DNA of 64,000 nt from Mytilus edulis (Eukaryota; Mollusca; Bivalvia; Mytilida; Mytilidae), in contig NC_092350.1 in assembly GCF_963676685.1 (NCBI RefSeq), forward strand, positions 4,887,486 through 4,951,485. The letters are read 5' to 3'. The position numbers were made by a program, and so were the translations under genes. The notes under the pieces were generated by a model. The model made no database searches. It was not told the DNA's origin and worked only from the letters and a program-made list of their open reading frames with translations. How positions within the stretch are numbered: position 1 is the first letter of the stretch; each line of letters begins with the position of its first letter. Below, in pieces: positions 12,283 through 23,114 of the stretch.

Positions 12283-12591
12283 TTAGGGAGCTACCATTTG
12301 ATTTTTAGGGGGGGGGGGGGGGGGGGGCTAGGATGAAAAATTTTGTCCTGCATTTTTTTTCAGTTGTAATTTCTGTCCTGCCTTTTTATTTTTCACTCTA
12401 TTCGGTCCTGCCTTTTTTTTATTCATGTTATTAGTTTATTCCGACTTTTTTTTACCTAAATTGTCATCCTGTATTTTTTTTGCAAAGTGTCTCATCCTGC
12501 CTTTTTTTTACACTCAAAACTCCTGTCCTGCCTAATTTTTTCAAATTTCATCCTAGCCCCCCCCATAAAAATCAAATGGTAGCTCCCTTAT
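12283..12591. mobile_element. MITE, AAGGGAGCTACCA family
   Basis: Inverted ends ttagggagctaccatttgat and atcaaatggtagctccctta. A G run sits next to the left end and a C run next to the right; the middle repeats the phrase tcctgccttttttt several times. Confidence 0.85.
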
Positions 12592-13119
12592 TTTCAAAAT
12601 AAAATATTGTTTAGGTTGCTATAAACAGTTTCGTATAAAAACTAGGGGTTATTCCCCAACTAAAAATAAACATGGAGGGAAGTCCCTTTTTATCAACATA
12701 ATTGGTGAAAAAGTATCATGTTTTTTGTATTTGGTTGTAAAGATATATTAATTAACTTCAATTAAAGCAGGTTGAATGATTAAAATAATTAAAAAAATTA
12801 GATTAAATATACATGTTTTGAGGGGAGACAACACTGTAAACAGTGAAAATTGAAAACTTATTTGCAGACACTGTAGCTCTTTATGGAGCAGGCGAAAGTA
12901 CCCTGAAGCATGAATTTTTTGAAAGACCAGGTAAAAATCTATGAAATTCATACAACTTTGATTATGAAAAATGTGCAGGTATCATGTCTTCAGGGGTGTG
13001 CACATGACCTGATTTCAGGTTTTTGTCAAGCCTGCAACTTTTGATTGCACCCTTAACAAGAAAAGAAAACTCTCCACCAGAAATCAAGTGACATCGAAGT
13101 TAACTGTTAACATGTACAA

Positions 13120-13260
13120 CAATAGGTCACTTTACATCCTTCAACAATGACTATGAGCAAAGCCAATACTGCATATTCAGTTTTTAAGGACCCTATATGA
13201 GAATCACAAATTTGTAAATCAATTCAAACAAGAAAACTAAGAGACTGATTTATACAATGT
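13120..13260 (-). repeat. Decayed family A repeat
   Basis: The minus strand reads tttgaattgatttacaaatt, then gcagtattggctttgctcat and ttgttgaagga: the family A 3' module with many substitutions. Confidence 0.55.
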
Positions 13261-13377
13261 AAAATATAAAAAACAGAACAAAAAAAATATGATAAACAGC
13301 AAGATAAGACAAATTGAACCACTAAATTACACTTATTTAGTTAGAAATATGTGTCTCTTGCTAACTAACATGCCAAC

Positions 13378-13515
13378 ATGACTAAAAATAGAACATAGGG
13401 GTAAAATGCAGTTTTTGGCTTATACATGTATCTCTGAAAGCAGAAACTAAAGCATTCAGAGCAAATTTGACCTGAAGTTAAAATGTTTACCAGGTTAAGA
13501 AGAGCTATCCTTTTT
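13378..13515 (+). repeat. Fragment of the 500-bp unit of the Helitron-like element
   Basis: Contains aaaaatagaacataggggta, aaaatgcagtttttggctta and a decayed catcaggtcaagatctatc counterpart, the same order as in the 51.8-54.6 kb element. Confidence 0.7.
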
Positions 13516-14329
13516 TTTTCAGGGAAAGTTTGTTGGTCTAGTTTAAAAGATCAAAACTAAGCCAATTTTGCAAGATCAAATATTAAATGCAATTTTGGCA
13601 GATATTATAACTTTATTTCATTAAACATTATTTCTTTTAGCATTTTCAAAGAATGTACAAGTACAAGTACTTTGAGAAGTAGGAGAAGATAAGCAACAGA
13701 ACAGAATTCATTTGGGTCATTGCTGTCTAGATTATATAGTGGATTCATAGATTGTCATTATATTGATTTATGTGCATATGAGCACAGAGGAGCAGTAGTC
13801 AATGAATAATTTGGTGATGAGAGGTATGTTTATATTAAAATGATGCCTAGTTTATTTGATAATTTTGCTCTCTTGTCAAACTCGGTAAATCATGGACATG
13901 TAGTTTCCAAGATTTATTTTAAAATTTGAGGTCATAGAGTTCCAAGTTTTGATTCTTGTTGTGGGCAAGTTTGAAAATTATCCATGTTAACAATTAGAAG
14001 TGACAAATTATTTTTTTTACAAAACCATAAACAATTTAACTAAGATTTAACCCTTTCCTCCATGGAATTTTTTTTTACAAACTTGATTCGCATAGGATTT
14101 TTTCAATAAAAAAAAAATCATCAGGTTTAAAGTATTAATGCATTGTAAAAACGAACATTTCATCAATGAAATTCAAGTCAGATATTCTCCTGAATATCCT
14201 TTTCATATTGGATACAATTTTTTTAAAGTCTTTTTTAATATGCAGACATTTTGTAGTCGATGCGTTTCAACTGAGGTACTACACAGGCGTCAAAAGGCGT
14301 CATTATGGAGTAAAGGGGTGGGGTCAAAA

Positions 14330-14895
14330 AGCGTCATTATGGAGGAAACGGTTAACCTCAAACTAATTAAAACAGAAAATGTTTTAGTTCTAATCTATAG
14401 CGTTATGCCCTTTATATACACAGAAAAAAGTCCCATAAAATCTAACTTGAGGAAAACTCAAAAGTGGCATTTTATATTTCCTTTGGAAATTAACATTGGA
14501 AGGGGAGATAACTCCACAAAAATGAGTCCTTTTTTGGTCAGTTTTTGGTTGATTTTCTTGAAATTTATGTGAAGGCTTAAGCACGATACTTTTATGGAGT
14601 TATAAGTTTGTATTTGACTAAATTATATAATCATGATAATCTCCTGCTCATGAAATGTACAAAACCGAAGTGTTACAGGTATTATTTTTTTTTGGTGCAT
14701 TTTTCATTAAAGAAATTGCAAATTTGAAGCTTTGAGACCATTTTGAAAAAATAATGTGAATATTTGGTATTGTTTATATCTGTATATTATATTCTTTCAG
14801 CATCTTACTTGTCTAAAGAAACTTTAAACCACAAAATGAAGAATACGTGCTTAATTATTTTTATCAAATTTGAGATTCTTAATTACCTTGACACC
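14330..14895. repeat. Family C inverted-repeat element, truncated
   Basis: Reverse-complement relative of the right part of 50690-51590: shared segments include aggttaacctcaaactaatt, aaaatctaacttgaggaaaa, ggggagataactc and catgaaatgtacaaaaccga. The far end is cut off by the family A copy at 14903. The open frame across its start (14138-14572) has no protein-like features and is judged non-coding. Confidence 0.6.
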
Positions 14896-14902
14896 AAGCA
14901 AT

Positions 14903-15025
14903 AGGTATGGGCTTTGCTCATTGTTGAAGGCCATACAGTGACCTATAGTTGTTAATGTCTGTGTCATTTTGGTCTTTTGTGGATAGTTGTCTCATTGGCA
15001 ATCATACCACATCTTCTTTTTTATA
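14903..15025 (+). repeat. Family A dispersed repeat, short 3' copy
   Basis: From ggtatgggctttgctcattg to gttgtctcattggcaatcat and cttctttttta; only the 3' module is present. Confidence 0.85.
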
Positions 15026-15059
15026 ATAACTTATTATGGTAAAGTGATTAATATTGTGC

Positions 15060-15345
15060 AATTGTAGTTATAATATAGGGATATTGCATGAATATTGTCA
15101 TGAGTAAAATTTATATTGCACGAGCTTCGAGTGCAATTTTTGTTCTACAAGGGACAATATTTCCCAATATTCATGCAATAATTTTGAAGATGTATTGCAC
15201 TGGTGCAATATTATAGGGTTATTGCATGAATATTAGGGAATATTGTCCCGAGTTGAATTTTATATTGCATAAGCTTGCGAGTGCAATATATGTTCTACGA
15301 GGGACAATATACCCCAATATTCATGCAATAACCCTTTTATTGTAT
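15060..15345. repeat. Two tandem palindromic units (attgcatgaatattg)
   Basis: Each unit opens with attgcatgaatattg and closes with its mirror caatattcatgcaat, around ttatattgca...agtgcaat and a gttctac[ag]agggacaat segment. Units start near 15066 and 15219. Likely a duplicated MITE; an AT-rich related tract continues to 16320. Confidence 0.6.
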
Positions 15346-15459
15346 AGCAATATAATATTTGAAAGTAAAAATTGGTTTAAACTAAGAGTTTGTCATTGAT
15401 AACGTCATGATTTTTTGAAGATTTTTGCACTAGTCATTGTAGTGCAATATTATCAGATT

Positions 15460-15566
15460 ATTACATGGCATTTTTCATATCGCATGTATTATCAGCCCTA
15501 GGTTCAATATCAGCCCAAGAGCCGCATGGCTGATAATACATGCGATATGAAAAATGACATGTTATG
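15460..15566. repeat. Hairpin palindrome, 40-bp arms
   Basis: catttttcatatcgcatgta and its reverse complement face each other, flanked by acatggc on one side and gacatgt on the other, around a loop containing ttcaatatcagcccaag. Same layout as the hairpins at 39756 and 55225 but a different sequence. Confidence 0.7.
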
Positions 15567-16550
15567 GTCTTTTTATCATATGCTTCAACAGTAGAGAAAA
15601 ATAACAGATTCATATATTGATCCTTCTACGTGGTTCCCGAAAAGATCTTGAAAGAGTAAAAAGTTCACGGACGTCGGACCCAAAATTTGATACATTCAAT
15701 AAGAAATCTTTCTATCATATGCCTCAACAGAGAGAAAAAAAAAACCAACATTTTAATATGGACGAATGGAGAAAAAAATAATTCAACAATATACATGATG
15801 AAAATTGTTTGGAAAAGTCAACTTTTTTTAAAGTAACTTTCTAAATTATGTTTCAGAAAAACTTAAAAAATGCATTTATTTAATATTTTTTTTTAATTTA
15901 ATTTAATTATTTTACACAATATACTTTCCAGTATTCATATAATTGTTTTGTACACTACTTTGTAATGTTTTTCACTGAAAACGTAGCATTAAGGTGTATT
16001 TTCCGGAATTTGCTGAGTATCACCAGAATGCCATGTGATAACGTTACGGAAAGGCATGTGATAACAATCGAAGCATGTGATAAACTTTTCATATCAGCCC
16101 GCTAAGCACCAATTCGAAAAATATAGAAAATACTTTAATTTAATGCTATTATCATACGGTAAAAATCATATGTTATTAAGTCTAAGTATATGATAATAGA
16201 ATTTATTGCACGCTAACTTTTAGTTATTTTCTGTGGGAAATATTATATTGCTATGCAATAATAGAATTTATTGCACACTAACTTTTGGTTACTTTCTGTA
16301 GGAAATATTATATTGCTACATGTATGCAAAAATTCTTATAATTAGTGCTTCACTTAAATGTTGACAAGTTTCTTACTCCTTGATACAGGTCCTAATTTGG
16401 ATTGTAAATAAATATTTGACATATTATATGTTTCTGAATAAATGTAGTCAAAGAACTTGAAATTGGTTACACAGCTACTTTTGCATCTATGTACTATTTC
16501 TGAACCAAAAAATATGTAGTACTGTAGCTTCGGAGGCGACGGCATCAACA

Positions 16551-17230
16551 ATGTATTAGTTTGTGATTAGGTCTAGTTTATGGTGAACCACATGTGATAG
16601 GATAATCATATTTGGTATGCAGTTGTATAAGCATTGGCACATCTCATTTCCATGGAGATTATTTGGCCCTGCCTTCTCAGTCATGGTCTATTGACTTCGA
16701 AACTTTTGCTCATACATGTATTAGTTTGTGATTAGGTCAGTTTATGGGGAACCACAAGTGGTAAGTCAATGATATTTGGTATGCAGTTGTATAAGCATTG
16801 GTATATCTCATTTCCATGGAGATAATTTGGCTCCGCCCCCTTAGTCATGGTCTATTGACTTTGAAATTTTTTCTAAGTTATCATGTATTAGTTTGTGATT
16901 AGGTCAGTTCAAGGGGAACCATTAGTGGTTGGGCAATGTTAATTGGTATTCAGTTGTATAAGCATTGGCACATCTCATTTCCATGGAGAATATTTGGCCT
17001 CGCCCCCTCAGTCACAGTCTAATGACTTTGAAACTTATCTTAGTTTACATGTATTAGTTTGTGATTAGATCAGTTTAAGATAAACTGCTTATGTTTAGTC
17101 AATAATATTTGGTATGCAAATTTATTGGCATTTGCAAGTATTGTTTCCATGGAGATTATATAGCCCCACCCCCTCATCATGGTTCATTGACTGAAACTTT
17201 TACATAGTTTACACATTAATGTTTGTAATT
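16551..17230 (+). repeat. Tandem repeat, about 166 bp x 4
   Basis: Units begin with atgtattagtttgtgattag at 16551, 16716, 16883 and 17049, with a decayed start near 17214. Shared internal phrases are ggtatgcagttgtataagca and catttccatggaga. No ends of a mobile element recognised. Confidence 0.85.
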
Positions 17231-17767
17231 AGGTTTGGGAACGACTTATACATGTACCGTACCTAAATGTTACAATAATTTTTAAGTAAAGAAAGTTATT
17301 ATACTAAATATCAAAAGTAAATGTCCAGTACTACAGATTTTAAATACAGAAACATTACCTATGCAAAAGTAGCAGTTTATATGAATTCAAGAATTGAATC
17401 TACATGTATATTCAATTAAAGATTTCTTGCTGTTGTGCAATACACTGGGCTGTTGCGCAATAATTGGTTAATCTGTTGTCAGACTGCAAACAAACAATAA
17501 TTTCTCAATGTCACATGTATATCAGAAATTTATAAAAAGAAAACTAAAAGGAGGTTTTCTTAATAGCTATAAATCGGTCATCAAAGTTTAACGAAATTTT
17601 AAGGATACATGTATTTCCAAAAACTTGAAAGTCACCCCTTTTCTTATGACATGTATGAAGAAAATCTTATAACTCAGAAACTGACAAACTTAAATTTATA
17701 AAAATCAAATGGGAGCTTACAACAAAAAAATATGAACAATTTAACTAAGTTTCATGATATTCAGCAT

Positions 17768-18300
17768 TTTTATGTCCCACTCAACGAAGTTTTGGGGGTA
17801 TAATGTTTTTGACCTGTCTGTCTGACGTCAAGTCCTGTTTCTTGTCATCACAACTGTTCTCAAACCACACAACAGAATTTCATGAAATCTTTTTAGATAA
17901 TAAGGACATACAATGTAGATGTGCATATCGACAGGAAATTAAGATTCAATTTTTTTTTTAGGAGTTAAGCCCCTTTGAACTTATTTGCTTTAAGTTTAAT
18001 GTACTACTTCAACAGTTTGTTATTGCAACTCTCCTGAATCCACACAACAGAATTTCATGAAACTTTGTAGATAATAAGGACATACTATGTAGATGTGCAT
18101 ATCAACAGGAAATTACAATTCATTTTTTTTCTAGGAGTTATGCCCCTTTGAACTTATTTGCTTTATTACTACTTCAACAGTTTGTCATTGCAACTCCTCT
18201 GAAACCACACAACAGAATTTCATGAAACTTAGTAGATAATCATGATAATAAGGACATACTATGTAGATGTGCATATTGACAGGAAATTATGATTCAATTG
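17768..18300 (+). repeat. Head plus tandem core (165-175 bp units), bivalve repeat
   Basis: A head reading tatgtcccactcaacgaagt leads into three units sharing cacacaacagaatttcatga (near 17866, 18041, 18206), ataaggacatac and aatgtagatgtgcatat. Layout matches the families at 51813, 59943 and 61524. Confidence 0.75.
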
Positions 18301-20039
18301 AAGTTTATCAATTGCCAAGGTACATTGAAAGGTTGTTCTTTTATTAAAATCTGCACATACATGTATATAGGATTTTTTTATAAGCTTAAACTTGATCTTC
18401 TTTCTGTTGTTAGCTTACATTTTGTTTCAATTTACTTAAAAGTAAAAGTATATAGGAAAGGTATAAATTAGTGAGCATCGGTTCATACTACATATAGTTT
18501 TTGTCTGGACTTCTTGATTAATTTATATATATATATACAATTTTAGCTTGTTACCAAATGAAAGGAAAGGACATTATTGGCAAGGATTGATATTACTGGT
18601 GAACATGTATGTCATGTAGGTGTGAATGCCCTGCAAAACAGACCTGATATCAAAGTAAGTTCATCTGTAGAATTGCAGTTAATTTAAATAGTTTTATGTT
18701 ATCTACCTAAAACTGTTTCAAGTTTAATTGTACATGTACAGTGTTGCTTATTTTTCTCACTTTCTGATTCAATGCATGCATTAAGCCTTACTCTGCTCGC
18801 CTCCTTCTGCTCCATACACACACACTTGAGATGTCAGAAATTCAGACTATCATAGCATTTACATTACAAACTTACCTAGTCAGACTGGCCAATATTATGT
18901 TTTGATAAGTTAACGTTGTTATTTAGAAAACATAAAATATTTGCCACTGGACATTCAAATAAGCAAAAAAAAAAATGACCAGTTAATGATTTTGCATTAA
19001 CCATGTTAACAGAATGAATTTGCAAACATATAACAATTAGCTTATGTAATTCATGGAAGTTAGATTTATATTCTTTATGAATATTTTATTTCAGTTACCA
19101 TCACAGTGAACATGGTGAAGAATAACCAATACCATGAGTACAGGACACAGAAGACTACCTCACAAACTTGGGAATTTTACAAAAAATAGAACGTTTAAAT
19201 TTACAAAGAAGACATTTATTTTGACATTCATAGGCTTGGAAAGTAGAGAAATTATAATGTGAATATAAATCCTTGGAAATAAAATTTTGAACTTTGAAGA
19301 AGATTGAAGATTATGTTTGTTCTAAGAAAGTTTGAAGAAAAAGGATACATTCAAAACTGTAAAAAGGAAACATTACAGTATTCTCAATTTATACTCTTGA
19401 GATCAATTACTCTTGATATATAATTAAAAGGACTTATAAAAGTAAGGACATTTGGTTGAATTGCCAATGAGAAAAATATCCACCAGAGTTCACATGATGT
19501 GATAGTGAGCTATTATAGGTATCCATATGTCCTCCAACAATGAAAAAAATGAACTATATAGTGTGTTGTGAAAGGGTTTGGACATGACAAATAGAGAAAA
19601 CTAAGAGCCTTATTTTATCAAGTTAATACATGAAAGCAAAATATGAACCAAAGACCACCACTGAAATACTTCTGATTATTGTTGATTAACTCTTGAAATA
19701 TCATGTAAAATGTTTAAAAAGATATCATCAATATTCAACTTGTTAAACAACAAGTCACTGTATGACAGAAAGTTCTTTGACAAAATCCTTGTATGTGTAT
19801 TGCATCAGAATATTTTTTTTAGATAGAACACTAGGAGACTATATACATGATATAAGGAAATGCAAATAAAAAGTATCATCACCTTAAAAAAAAGTATAGC
19901 ATTTTATCATTGACAGTTCCATCAAAAGTTTCAGCAATACAATGCAACTGTTACATAAAAATCAAACTATACACTATAATAAGTGTGTTATATATACTAC
20001 AATAAGTGTGTTATATACTATAATATATATATATTATAA
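18300..20039. other. Non-coding or untranslated stretch with exon-like signals
   Basis: No long frame. A segment ending gatatcaaag|gtaagttc-like near 18653 and an acceptor-like tatttcag at about 19093 could bound exons of a non-coding transcript, but no protein can be followed across them. AT dinucleotide runs lie at 19990-20040. Confidence 0.3.
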
Positions 20040-20287
20040 TGCATAATTATAATAGACGTTATACGTCCGTGGTACAAAACATCCGTATTACGTCCGTGGT
20101 ACTAAACGTCCGTAATACGGACGTGGTACTAAATATCCGTATTACGGACGTTTTACGGACGTTTTACGGATGGGAAGCAACGGACGTTTTACGTCCGTGG
20201 TACTATTCGTCCGTAGACGTGCCGTATAATACGGACGTTTTACGGATTTTTTACGGACGTAAAACGTCCGTAGCTATTTTACCTGTG
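20040..20287 (-). repeat. Right terminus with subterminal repeats, mirror of 5888-6115
   Basis: Ends tagctattttacctgtg, the reverse complement of the left end. The preceding 230 bp is made of acgtccgtggtac, ttacggacgtttt and related units. The protein frame over it (RNTDVVLNIRITDV) is a by-product of the repeats. Confidence 0.75.
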
Positions 20288-20404
20288 ATATAAGTATGCG
20301 ACCTGGGCTACTTAGGTATTTATATATCAGGAAATGATTGAATAAAATATTTGTTATCGTTAAAAAAAAAAAAAAAAAAAGACACTTTTAAACTGTTAAA
20401 TACG

Positions 20405-20700
20405 ATTTTAAGTAAATATAGGAAGATGTGGTGTGAGGGCCAATGAGACAACTCTCCATCCAAATAAAAATTTATAAAAGTAAACCATTATGGGTCAATT
20501 TACAGCCTTCAACATGGACCCTTGGCTCACACCGAACAAAAAGCTATATAGAGCCCCGAAATGAATAATGTAAAACAATTCAAACTTGAAAACCAACGGT
20601 CTTATCTATATAAAAAAACGAGAAACGAGAAACACGTATAAATTACATAAACAAACGACAACTACTGTACATCAGATCCCTTAAGACCTATTCTTGCTCT
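20405..20700 (-). repeat. Family A' dispersed repeat
   Basis: On the minus strand it shows tttacttttataaat, ggagagttgtctcattggcc and cacaccacatcttcctatat, preceded by gttcggtgtgagccaagggt. It is the longer cousin of family A seen also at 30825-31010 and 40445-40845. Confidence 0.8.
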
Positions 20701-20869
20701 TAAGGAAACATTCAAATTTCTTTTTTTCAATCCGTCTCTCTTCATCATCAAAATTATACAGGACGAAGACAAGGAGGAACTGCTCCAGTAGGGCCTAACA
20801 ACATTCTTACTAAATACACGAATATAATAGATGTACTGTGTACCTCTCAGTGGTTTCCTTTGCTGGTTT

Positions 20870-21493
20870 TCATTTCTGAACGATGGAAATTTGTTTTTGG
20901 TTTACAGAAATTTCGCCTTTTAAACAACATCCGCAGCAAAATTTAAGAATATAAAGAATAAATTGAACGAAATCCATGATCATGTCAATTAATTCTAAAA
21001 TAAAAACTAATCCAAAAAGAATTGTTAGCCATGACGACGTATCAAGAATACCTCCTAAGTCAATCCCCATATAAAATGTAAATAAAAATGAACATATATC
21101 CAATACCAGCTCAAGAAATTTGAAACCAGAACATCGGATTTGAAATTGTAATTTTGTTTTAGTATCAGGAATCCAAAATGCACATAATAACAAAATAAAA
21201 AACATTACTATAAATGATGATATCTCACTTATCCAAGAAATATATGCTTCCAAAGAAATACTTCCTTTGTTATAAGCATCTGCAATGTTTATCTTTTCAG
21301 ATGCACCGAACACAGTTATCTGGATTATATTTGTAGCAAGTTTTAACACAACATGAATAAAAAGACGAAATATCAAAAGTCTTCCATTTTTATCATACTC
21401 CTTTTTACCATTAACCTCTTCACAGCAACAACCACAACAGCGCTTGAAACAGCAGCAACAATTAGACAGAATACAAAAAGTTAAATCATACAT
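20870..21493 (-). CDS. Four-helix membrane protein with cysteine clusters, paralogue 1 (207 aa)
   Basis: Family not recognised. Intronless frame from ATG at 21493 to a stop at 20870. Residues 11-24 are a cysteine-rich patch (NCCCCFKRCCGCCC) and residues 186-190 another (CCGCC), both likely cytoplasmic and plausible lipidation sites. Hydrophobic segments lie at about 39-62, 86-108, 122-148 and 155-185. Acidic residues sit in or beside the helices (WISEI, YMGIDLGGILD, ELIDMIMD). It shares about 130 aligned residues with the protein at 28524-29405, including RLFIH, NIIQITVFGASE, LEAYISWISEI and MGIDLGGILD. That conservation, together with conserved upstream DNA, argues for real duplicated genes. 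The K-rich C-terminal tail of the paralogue is missing. Inference: small plasma- or endomembrane protein; no function assigned. Confidence 0.75.
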   Translation of the reverse strand: MYDLTFCILSNCCCCFKRCCGCCCEEVNGKKEYDKNGRLLIFRLFIHVVLKLATNIIQITVFGASEKINIADAYNKGSISLEAYISWISEISSFIVMFFILLLCAFWIPDTKTKLQFQIRCSGFKFLELVLDICSFLFTFYMGIDLGGILDTSSWLTILFGLVFILELIDMIMDFVQFILYILKFCCGCCLKGEISVNQKQISIVQK

Positions 21494-23004
21494 GGTACGA
21501 CCAACTGATCAGAATGGATAATAATCCTATTTATCGGTCAGTTGATATTACATTTTGTTATGTTTTCGTTTAAACATGTTCTAAATGACAAATGGATGAG
21601 ACACAAGTTTTAGAACTAAGTAACAGTAATGTCTTCTCTAGGTTATACAAATTGTGTTATGTTATATATCTTCAAATGCTTCTCCGAATTCAGTAAATTA
21701 TAAACTGTTCCTTATTTACATTGAACAATTATGTACTGTTCTTTTTATATGTTATACTTCTCCAAATTCAAAAACAATTATGCACAAATTTACTTTTCCA
21801 AATCCTTCATATTATGTATTATGTGCAAAGTCAGCAAAGTCTGAGCGACTATACTACAAGATATTCAAGGAATTATGTAATGTAATACTTCTGTAGAACC
21901 ACATTAACTTTTAAGTTCTGATAATTGATTAGCCATATAAGGACATTTATTTGAATTTGAAACTAGATACTTATTAGCTATATAACAAGACGTAGATTTC
22001 TATATCTGAACGTAGTACGAATGATTTGATTATAATGCAGTTTTGTAAACTGAATGAATAAGGGCTATGATGGCATTGCTGTATTGTCATAATCGCTTTA
22101 GAAGTCGATGACACAAGTAATACCTTTAAGTTGATAGTTCAAAATAATAAATTGTAATATTAAATTGAACTGAAATAGCGGCCGAATAATACGAATACAT
22201 GCTATCTTAGATCCTTATGATATTAAATCTTTTAAAGTCCTCTTCTATGAGTAAGTTTGCATTCGTGCGTTACGTTGTTTTATATTTTTTAATTCAAATT
22301 GTCAAGAAAAGATATACCGGTAAGAGTTCAAAAGGTACATGTTTGTACATTATTTTTCCAATCTGCATCAACTCTATAGAATCTAAAACAAAATCGTGGT
22401 ATTCTTTAATCACTGCATTAATAACATATCGCACGACTAGAAACATTGTAATGTATGACAAAAAGTATGCAGTATAAAATTGAGAATGGAAATGGGGAAT
22501 GTGTCAAAGAGACAACAACCCGACCAAATAAAAAACAACAGCAGAGGTTCACCAACAGGTCTTCAATGTAGCAAGAAATTCCCGCACCCGGAGGCGTCCT
22601 TCAGCTGGCCCCTAAACAAATATATACTAGTCCAGTGATAATGAACGCCATACTAATTTCCAAATTGTACACAAGAAACTAAAATTAAAATAATACAAGA
22701 CTAACAAAGGCCAGAGGCTCCTGACTTGGGACAGGCGCAAAAATGCGGCGGGGTTAAACATGTTTGTGAGATCTCAACCCTCCCCCTATACCTCTAACCA
22801 ATGTAGTAAAGTAAACGCACAAGAATACGCACATTAAAATTCAGTTCAAGAGAAATCCGAGTCTGATGTCAGAAGATGTAACCAAAGAAAATAAACAAAA
22901 TGACAATAATACATAAATAACAACAGACTACTAGCAGTTAACTGACATGCCAGCTCCAGACTTCAATTAAACTGACTGAAAGATTATGATTTCATCATAT
23001 GAAC

Positions 23005-23050
23005 ATCAGGCACAATCCTTCCCGTTAGGGGTTTAGTATCATACCATCAT
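23005..23050 (-). promoter_or_regulatory. SECIS-like hairpin (form II) in the Naiad 3' UTR
   Basis: Read on the minus strand, ATGA (23050-23047) is followed by exactly 12 nt, then AAA (23034-23032). Next comes a mini-stem CCC/GGG (about 23031-23021) and then a closing strand ending CC, followed by TGAT (23008-23005). GGTATGAT after the ATGA pairs with ATTGTGCC before the TGAT (with GU pairs). The flanks (catatatgtt and gttcatatg) can form the lower helix. The ATGA...AAR...TGAT layout is the non-Watson-Crick quartet plus apical purines of eukaryotic SECIS elements, 65 nt after the stop codon. No folding was computed. Confidence 0.7.
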
Positions 23051-23114
23051 AACATATATGAGAAGAACATAACCCGTGTCATGCCAACAACTGTTTTTAA
23101 AAAAAATAATGTGT

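Larger units (their letters stand above)
5888..20287. mobile_element. Candidate 14.4-kb element bounded by CACAG inverted termini
   Basis: The outer 26 bases at 5888 are the exact reverse complement of the outer bases ending at 20287, and both ends continue into the same subterminal repeats. The flanking triplets are cta (5885-5887) and ata (20288-20290), a 2-of-3 match to a CACTA-style 3-bp duplication. No transposase frame is visible inside; the interior holds MITEs, family A and Naiad-tail repeats and tandem repeats. It could instead be two independent one-ended fragments in inverted orientation. Confidence 0.4.

Noticed and set aside
14138-14572. 144-residue plus-strand frame
   Set aside because: Overlaps the family C inverted-repeat element; no domain or codon pattern supports it.
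20039-20293. 84-residue frame with RNTDVVLNIRITDV-type repeats
   Set aside because: Produced by the transposon subterminal repeats.
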